IMG/VR virus record: IMGVR_UViG_3300022200_000090
Location: 1-45,480 of that record
From: a virus
DNA length: 45,480 nt
Direction: 5' to 3' (one strand)
Position 1 is the first letter of the stretch. The number at the start of each line of letters is the position of its first letter. Below the pieces are notes generated by a model. That model saw only the letters and a program-made list of their open reading frames with translations. It searched no databases and was not told where the DNA came from. Made by a program: the position numbers and the translations under genes. Below, piece after piece: positions 41,098-45,480 of the stretch.

Positions 41098-41105
41098 TAT
41101 TTATC
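41098..41105 (-). promoter_or_regulatory. Late-like promoter box GATAAATA of gene 19
   Basis: The box lies 34 bases before the gene 19 ATG, with AGGAG in the leader, and directly after the gene 18 terminator. Confidence 0.7.
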
Positions 41106-41123
41106 CAGAACCTGGAGGCAAAA

Positions 41124-41147
41124 AAAGGGGTCAATTAAGACCCCTTT
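41124..41147 (-). terminator. Rho-independent terminator of gene 18
   Basis: Perfect 9-bp stem AAAGGGGTC/GACCCCTTT with loop AATTAA, followed on the minus strand by TTTTTTGCC. It makes the tail sheath a single-gene transcript. Confidence 0.92.
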
Positions 41148-41173
41148 AAAATTATTATAATAGTGTTATTCTA

Positions 41174-44100
41174 TTATAAACCAGCTGCGATTGAACCGGT
41201 GTTCTTAATACGTACTGGAATGTAAACGTATTCAACTGCCTTAACTGGTTCAATCGCAATGTCAACATATAGTTCATTACGATCAATACGTGCTGCTGTG
41301 TTGTTTGATTCATCACATACAACTAGGTAATCGTAAATACCACGTTTTGCGATTAGATCATTCATTAAACCTTCAATTTGGTTTTTGATTTCATCACGTG
41401 TTAGCTTGTCGTTTGGTTCAAAGATGAATCCTTTAGCAATTGATTCAACTTGATCACGTACAAATGCTACTAAACGTGCAACGTTAATACGATCTAATGC
41501 GGTACCACTTAATGTAGTCTTGTTACCATAGTTAACTAGACCTGTACCTGGAATAAAGGTTAATGGGTTAACATTGTTTTCATATAATGTGTCACGTACT
41601 GCTGAACGATTAGCAATTTGTACAAATGCACCGGTTTGTGCGTTCACATAACCTAATGAGCTAACATTGTCAATTGTACCACGACGTGTACCGGCCGGTG
41701 CTAACCATGGATAACCAATTTCGTCATTACGCACTAAAGTACGAATCATCATATGCGACGCTGGAACAACCACTGTGTTACCACTTAGATCGTTAGTTTG
41801 TCCTGATGGGTAGAAAACACCTAAATAGCTGTCAGCTACTGATAAACCATCACCAGTGCTTAGACCATTACCTGAGTTATTAGTAGCCCAATCAATTAAA
41901 CTTGCGCCTGAGTCATCTAAACGTAATGGAGTATCGCCTACAACAAAACCAGTATTATTACGATCGTTGTTTAACGATACTAAATTTGGAATTAATTCTG
42001 GGTAACCCGGAGCAGCAATAATGTTAAACACACGCTGTTCTTCGCGAATCTCTGTGTTAGCATCTACACCGCTTTGCATTGCACGAGTAACAATACGACG
42101 CTGTGCTTGACGACCTGCGTACATTGAACCATCATTCTTATTACCTGAAGCAGATACCCAAGAGTTCTTTTCTGTTGGTAGAGTTTCGCCTGGATAATCC
42201 GTAGCATTGAAATGATTTAATACAAACTGTTTAACATTGTATCCTGAACGACGTGTGTTAAACAGCAATGTACCTGCTGGATAGTTAGCAGCTTCCGGAG
42301 CATCAAGATCTAAGTAGTTACTAGATAGTAAGCTAGCAATAGTTGGAATGCTATCTGTAATAGGATCAATTGTTCCTGCTGTGCCCCAACGAGCATCGCC
42401 AAAAACAACACCATTTTCAGTTGTGCTATCTGTGTTATCAATTGATACCCATTGATCAACACCATCAACAGCTTCCCAACGTTTGATCATTGGATAGTTT
42501 TCTAAGTCTGATGTATCGATCCATAAGTCACCATAAACAAGTGCCGTATCATCTGATTGTGTAGTAGGTGCGCTAGCAGAAACTTGCGGACCTGCAGGAT
42601 CAGTTGTTGTTAAATCAAAACCACGAACATCATTAGAAACATTTGAATAGCCTTTCCAGTTGCTACCATCATGAATCATAATATCAACTTCATTAATAGT
42701 ACTATAATACCAGTAAGTTCCATCTGCTGGATCTTGACCAGGTGCAGTACTATTAGCCGAGTATGATGTGCCATCTGGATCTTCCATTGGAATCCAGTTA
42801 CTTAAAATAATTCCTTCTGCTGCACCATCAACTAAACGAGAGGTTACACCATCAACAGTTGTTGCAAAACCTGCATCTGCTACCGGAGTACCAGAAGTAT
42901 CAACTAGGTGAATAACTCCGCCTTGAGTATGAGTAATACGAATAGCGCCTGTTGTTAATACTTCAGCCGAAGTATTTGCTACGCCTGCTGCTAGGAACGC
43001 TGCTACAAAATCTGCCGCTGTGGTACCACCTAATGTAGCAGTTACCGGAGTTGTCATTGTAGATGAACCTTTAACACTTGCACTAATAGTAAATGTCTCA
43101 GTTGAAGTAAATGTTGGGCTAGTTGTATTACCAACGATTGCAGTAGAACCGCTTGCTTGACGTTGGAATAACTTTAATGTTGCAGTATTATTTTCGCTAA
43201 TGTCGTAACGTGCATAAGTTGCACCAACTGCTAATGCACTTCCGCCGTTGCTTGGATCTAAGTTATAGTTAGCTGTTTCATCATTAGCATAAACAGGGCA
43301 ACTTTGTGATACAAAACTACCAATAGTACTATTGTATTTCTTAACACTTAGGCTAGTACCTAGGTTAACGTTAGTTGTTTTAACCCATACACTTCCTGTT
43401 GGACGTGGTACAGAATCTGTGCTTCTCCAACGTGGAATTGAAGTGTGAGCTGATTGTTGTAATAGCGGTGCATAATAAGTACCTGCTGTGATACCTAAAT
43501 CAGCTAACGGAGTGCCTGAACCATTTGCAATAGTAACACTAATGTCTTCAGAACTTAAATCATCACCTGCACCTGATTCTACATGGATTGCTAACTTGTT
43601 GCTCACTGCTGAAGCAGTAACACCTGTGATTGCAGCGCCGTTAATATCGTCAACAGTAGTTGCAAGTGTTGTTCCAGTTAGACTAATTGTGGTACCATTA
43701 ATAACAACACTATTGCCGTTGGTAACAGTTGGCGATGTTATTGTACCTAAAATTGTATTTAGACTTGCTTTCCAGTCATCTGATCCAATTAGCACCCAAT
43801 TGTTGCTTGAATTCTTGTAGTAAACTGGATTGTTTACATTTGTAGCAACAACAGCATAACTACCGATTGTTCCTAAACTGTCTTTAGGAATACCAGAGTC
43901 TAGATCGCTAGAGTTAATAATAACTAATGGTACTTTATTAACAAATGCGTTTGTTGTTGAACTCCATTCAAAAATACCCCAAGTCGTTTCAACTGTATCT
44001 AACCACCAAGTACCGTTGTCCGGATTACCTGTTGGGCGTGATAGACTAGCAGCTAGTTCAGCTAAGTCAACATCGACACGCTGAATGTAAGCGCGATTGC

Positions 44101-44410
44101 TAACACCTAATACTGAGTATGCAGCTAGTAGGCCATATTCATTTAATTCATAACCGTTAATTGGAGTACCAGCGGTTGTGTTATAGAAGAATGGATTACC
44201 AAATGTGTTTACAAGTTCTCTTTGACTTGTAATTAAATAAGTAGCGTTAGCGTTAGAAGCTAATGTGCCAGCAGCAACTCCTGTGCCTGCTGCGTTAACC
44301 TTATTCTGTGCTGTAGCGATTAGAATAAAAGGAACGCTATTTGTAGCAGACGAGCGGTATGCGCTTTCATCAATAATTGAAACTTCAACGCCTGGTGAAA
44401 CTAGTGCCAT
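41174..44410 (-). CDS. 18: Tail sheath gp18, enlarged with repeated domains
   Basis: Protein of 1078 aa, against 659 for T4 gp18. I start at 44410 (MALVSPGVEVSIIDES) because GAGGA precedes it; an earlier ATG is in frame but unsupported. The sheath N-terminus (SPGVEV, then ELVNTFGNPFF, ELNEYGLLAAYSVLG) and C-terminal half (RRIVTRAMQSGVD, FNIIAAPGYPELI, IAKGFIFEPNDKLTRDEIKN, VYIPVRI) are clear. Between residues 120 and 670 are large insertions with repeated beta units (see findings), likely exposed on the outside of the contractile sheath. Single-gene transcript with its own late box and terminator fits very high expression. Confidence 0.95.
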   Translation of the reverse strand: MALVSPGVEVSIIDESAYRSSATNSVPFILIATAQNKVNAAGTGVAAGTLASNANATYLITSQRELVNTFGNPFFYNTTAGTPINGYELNEYGLLAAYSVLGVSNRAYIQRVDVDLAELAASLSRPTGNPDNGTWWLDTVETTWGIFEWSSTTNAFVNKVPLVIINSSDLDSGIPKDSLGTIGSYAVVATNVNNPVYYKNSSNNWVLIGSDDWKASLNTILGTITSPTVTNGNSVVINGTTISLTGTTLATTVDDINGAAITGVTASAVSNKLAIHVESGAGDDLSSEDISVTIANGSGTPLADLGITAGTYYAPLLQQSAHTSIPRWRSTDSVPRPTGSVWVKTTNVNLGTSLSVKKYNSTIGSFVSQSCPVYANDETANYNLDPSNGGSALAVGATYARYDISENNTATLKLFQRQASGSTAIVGNTTSPTFTSTETFTISASVKGSSTMTTPVTATLGGTTAADFVAAFLAAGVANTSAEVLTTGAIRITHTQGGVIHLVDTSGTPVADAGFATTVDGVTSRLVDGAAEGIILSNWIPMEDPDGTSYSANSTAPGQDPADGTYWYYSTINEVDIMIHDGSNWKGYSNVSNDVRGFDLTTTDPAGPQVSASAPTTQSDDTALVYGDLWIDTSDLENYPMIKRWEAVDGVDQWVSIDNTDSTTENGVVFGDARWGTAGTIDPITDSIPTIASLLSSNYLDLDAPEAANYPAGTLLFNTRRSGYNVKQFVLNHFNATDYPGETLPTEKNSWVSASGNKNDGSMYAGRQAQRRIVTRAMQSGVDANTEIREEQRVFNIIAAPGYPELIPNLVSLNNDRNNTGFVVGDTPLRLDDSGASLIDWATNNSGNGLSTGDGLSVADSYLGVFYPSGQTNDLSGNTVVVPASHMMIRTLVRNDEIGYPWLAPAGTRRGTIDNVSSLGYVNAQTGAFVQIANRSAVRDTLYENNVNPLTFIPGTGLVNYGNKTTLSGTALDRINVARLVAFVRDQVESIAKGFIFEPNDKLTRDEIKNQIEGLMNDLIAKRGIYDYLVVCDESNNTAARIDRNELYVDIAIEPVKAVEYVYIPVRIKNTGSIAAGL

Positions 44411-44444
44411 ATTAATTGTCCTCACAATAAATTGTTGTTATATC

Positions 44445-44452
44445 TATTTATT
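44445..44452 (-). promoter_or_regulatory. Late-like promoter box AATAAATA of gene 18
   Basis: The box is 34 bases before the gene 18 ATG, leaving a leader with GAGGA. Confidence 0.65.
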
Positions 44453-44482
44453 AGTTTCACCTTAAATCAGCGGTTTATACAA

Positions 44483-44498
44483 CCTTTGCAAAGGCCTT
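44483..44498. repeat. Overlapping palindromes between divergent late boxes
   Basis: CCTTTGCAAAGG (44483-44494) is a perfect 12-base palindrome, and AAGGCCTT (44491-44498) overlaps it. They lie midway between the minus-strand gene 18 box and the plus-strand box at 44500. Possible regulator or enhancer site. Confidence 0.4.
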
Positions 44499-44499
44499 A

Positions 44500-44507
44500 T
44501 ATAAGTA
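44500..44507 (+). promoter_or_regulatory. Late-like box TATAAGTA at leaderless spacing
   Basis: TATAAGTA differs at one base from the T4 late consensus TATAAATA. Five bases (AATAT) separate it from the ATG at 44513. Confidence 0.5.
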
Positions 44508-44512
44508 AATAT

Positions 44513-44860
44513 ATGGAAAGACCGCTATGTTCAGTGTGCGAAAAGCAACCTTGTGCTGTAAATTACATTAAAAACGGTATAAAGCATTATCGTTCTCGAT
44601 GCAATCAATGCATTGGCGCAAACAGAAGAAAGAAACCGTTTGTTCCACGCTGGAAGAAAAAAGGGTACAAACAAAAAACTACATGTGATAGATGTGGATT
44701 TCGTGCAAAGTACCCATCACAGATAGTTGTGTTTCATATCAATGGCGATTTAAATGATGCTGCTATCACAAATCTACGTAGTATTTGTTTAAATTGTGTA
44801 GTTGAAATAGATAAGCAAGAGTTACCCTGGAAACAGGGCGATCTCATGCGAGATTTTTAA
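44513..44860 (+). CDS. HNH-like double zinc-finger protein with degenerate catalytic residues
   Basis: Protein of 115 aa started at 44513 (MERPLCSVC); the frame is open further upstream but no ribosome site supports a longer form. It has two zinc units: CSVC with a later CNQC, and CDRC with CLNC. Between the latter, the segment VVFHINGDLNDAAITNLRSI follows an HNH fold. The usual catalytic H-H (or D-H) is F-H, and the final C-x-x-C-H reads C-L-N-C-V, so nuclease activity is doubtful and DNA binding more likely. Similar small proteins recur in aquatic T4-like phages. Its end overlaps the convergent exonuclease gene by 17 bases. Confidence 0.72.
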   Translation: MERPLCSVCEKQPCAVNYIKNGIKHYRSRCNQCIGANRRKKPFVPRWKKKGYKQKTTCDRCGFRAKYPSQIVVFHINGDLNDAAITNLRSICLNCVVEIDKQELPWKQGDLMRDF

Positions 44861-45368
44861 CGCCTAGCTTTTTAAATGTGCGTTGTAGCAGTCCAATTTG
44901 TAGAATAACATCTTCAAAAGCGTGGTGGCTGTTACCTAACTTCTCACGATCTGGACTCATTTTATATACTGTACGGGCATCCATTACCTTATAATATTGC
45001 CAGGGAATTGGCATACCGTAACTTTTAAATGCGTGTTCGATAATAGTCATATCAAACGCAATACCGTTAGCCCAAATGCGCTCTGCGTGCCACATTAGCC
45101 CTTTAAGTTCTTCCAGTGCGTCTTTTAATGGCACACGATCTTCTTCACCAAACGCTTCTGCTTGTGCTAATTCGCCTTGTTGCGCCCACCATTGAATAGT
45201 TAAGTCTTCAATAACACGGTCAGGTTGGGACTCTGTGTCAATACGACGATACATTGCGTGTTTGTCGTAAATGGTGTCAGAAAAAGGGTCAAACGCACAC
45301 GCTGCAATATTTAGAATTACAGCAGCAGGGTCAGAGCCCAGAGTTTCTATGTCCAGCATTAAGTCCAT
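44844..45368 (-). CDS. DEDDh 3'-5' exonuclease (DexA/RNase T-like)
   Basis: Protein of 174 aa. Exo I is LMLDIETLG with D6 and E8; Exo II is ANGIAFDMTIIEHAF (near residues 103-117) with the third acidic residue; Exo III is LGNSHHAFEDVILQIGLL with H and D five residues apart (HAFED). These are the four metal-binding residues of DEDDh exonucleases. T4 DexA acts on single-stranded DNA 3' ends; this protein is smaller (DexA 227), so a related RNase T-like role is possible. No Shine-Dalgarno is visible; a perfect sigma70 promoter ends six bases before ATG. An alternative ATG three codons downstream exists. Confidence 0.85.
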   Translation of the reverse strand: MDLMLDIETLGSDPAAVILNIAACAFDPFSDTIYDKHAMYRRIDTESQPDRVIEDLTIQWWAQQGELAQAEAFGEEDRVPLKDALEELKGLMWHAERIWANGIAFDMTIIEHAFKSYGMPIPWQYYKVMDARTVYKMSPDREKLGNSHHAFEDVILQIGLLQRTFKKLGVKNLA

Positions 45369-45374
45369 AACAGT

Positions 45375-45403
45375 ATTATAGTAGAGTGTTGAGTAGTTGT
45401 CAA
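45375..45403 (-). promoter_or_regulatory. Perfect sigma70 promoter giving a leaderless exonuclease mRNA
   Basis: TTGACA at 45398-45403, exactly 17 bases, TATAAT at 45375-45380. Six bases then lead to the ATG at 45368, where transcription is expected to begin. The -35 overlaps a possible upstream stop codon. Confidence 0.8.
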
Positions 45404-45480
45404 CCTTTACGTGCTTTGTTTAAAGCACGTATTAGTCTGCTTGCTGTATTGATTTTTTTAGAACGCTCGCTTCTGCGGGC
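45400..45480 (-). CDS. C-terminal end of an upstream gene (partial)
   Basis: On the minus strand an open frame enters the window and ends in TGA at 45400-45402, encoding 26 residues that read as a basic amphipathic helix (NTASRLIRALNKARKG). A second frame ends earlier at TAA (45432-45434), just before the hairpin at 45408-45431, so the true reading frame is uncertain. Either way a gene ends here, immediately before the exonuclease promoter. Nothing can be said about its function. Confidence 0.4.
   Translation of the reverse strand, partial: ARRSERSKKINTASRLIRALNKARKG
45408..45431. repeat. Perfect 10-bp inverted repeat before the exonuclease promoter
   Basis: TACGTGCTTT and AAAGCACGTA flank the loop GTTT. 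There is no T run on the minus strand, so it is not a classical terminator. It may be a weak terminator, an RNA-stabilising hairpin or a protein-binding site next to the -35 element. Confidence 0.6.

Noticed and set aside
43488-43820. 110-codon plus-strand open frame opposite the tail sheath
   Set aside because: It is the complement of the threonine/valine-rich sheath insertion, has no ribosome site and resembles no protein family.

Overview
This window is an interior piece of an AT-rich, T4-like myovirus genome, probably from an aquatic bacteriophage. The assignment rests on a set of T4 core genes: uvsW, uvsY, uvsX, gene 32 (ssDNA-binding protein), genes 16 and 17 (terminase), gene 4 (head completion), gene 18 (tail sheath), gene 19 (tail tube) and a DexA-like exonuclease. 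Genes overlap by 1-40 bases or abut, and nearly all lie on the minus strand. I see no tRNA, integrase, insertion sequence or CRISPR array. The host cannot be read from the sequence, and both ends of the window cut through genes.

Layout in plus-strand coordinates. 1-5441: 5' part of uvsW, a 2-oxoglutarate oxygenase and four poorly characterised genes. 5404-8731: B12-binding-type radical SAM protein, AAA+ ATPase and a small beta-rich protein. 8757-21773: a 13-kb glycan locus with six divergent paralogues of a capsule/LPS-type transferase, four GT-A-like glycosyltransferases, five SAM methyltransferases, a pyruvyl transferase and a sulfotransferase; four of its genes (10314-13202) form an opposite-strand block. 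21766-26539: uvsY, a small acidic ORF, uvsX, a PRMT-like methyltransferase, an unknown gene and gene 32. 26704-27558: another glycosyltransferase-like gene. 27636-41063: late head/packaging/tail region with a 1172-aa protein, gene 17, an HNH endonuclease (+), a twitch-type radical SAM protein, four probable head-associated proteins, gene 16, gene 4, a conserved small protein, a tail-tube-superfamily protein and gene 19. 41174-44410: an oversized tail sheath. 44513-45480: a degenerate HNH-like zinc protein (+), the exonuclease and the tail of one more gene.

Two promoter classes can be read by eye. Host-type sigma70 promoters (TTGACA-N17-TATAAT or close) precede uvsX, the AAA+ ATPase, gene 32 and the exonuclease. 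T4-late-like boxes (nnTAAATA) precede gene 18, gene 19, gene 17, the 1172-aa gene and others. Rho-independent terminators follow gene 18, the 1172-aa gene, gene 32, the twitch radical SAM gene, the small protein at 8159 and the gene at 4881.

The points most worth pursuing are regulatory. (i) Four genes have TAAATA, and two more TAAGTA, exactly five bases before ATG and no Shine-Dalgarno; two others have TATAAT exactly six bases before ATG. Both spacings put the expected transcription start on the A of the start codon, suggesting a family of leaderless phage mRNAs. (ii) A late promoter lies just outside a hairpin that hides the ribosome site of the 37228-37782 gene, resembling the T4 early-off/late-on translation switch. 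(iii) Four AGGCATA repeats run into the gene 32 ribosome site, a candidate autoregulatory operator. The glycan locus is the main candidate for an undescribed biological system: it looks able to build and decorate a host-like acidic, methylated surface glycan.
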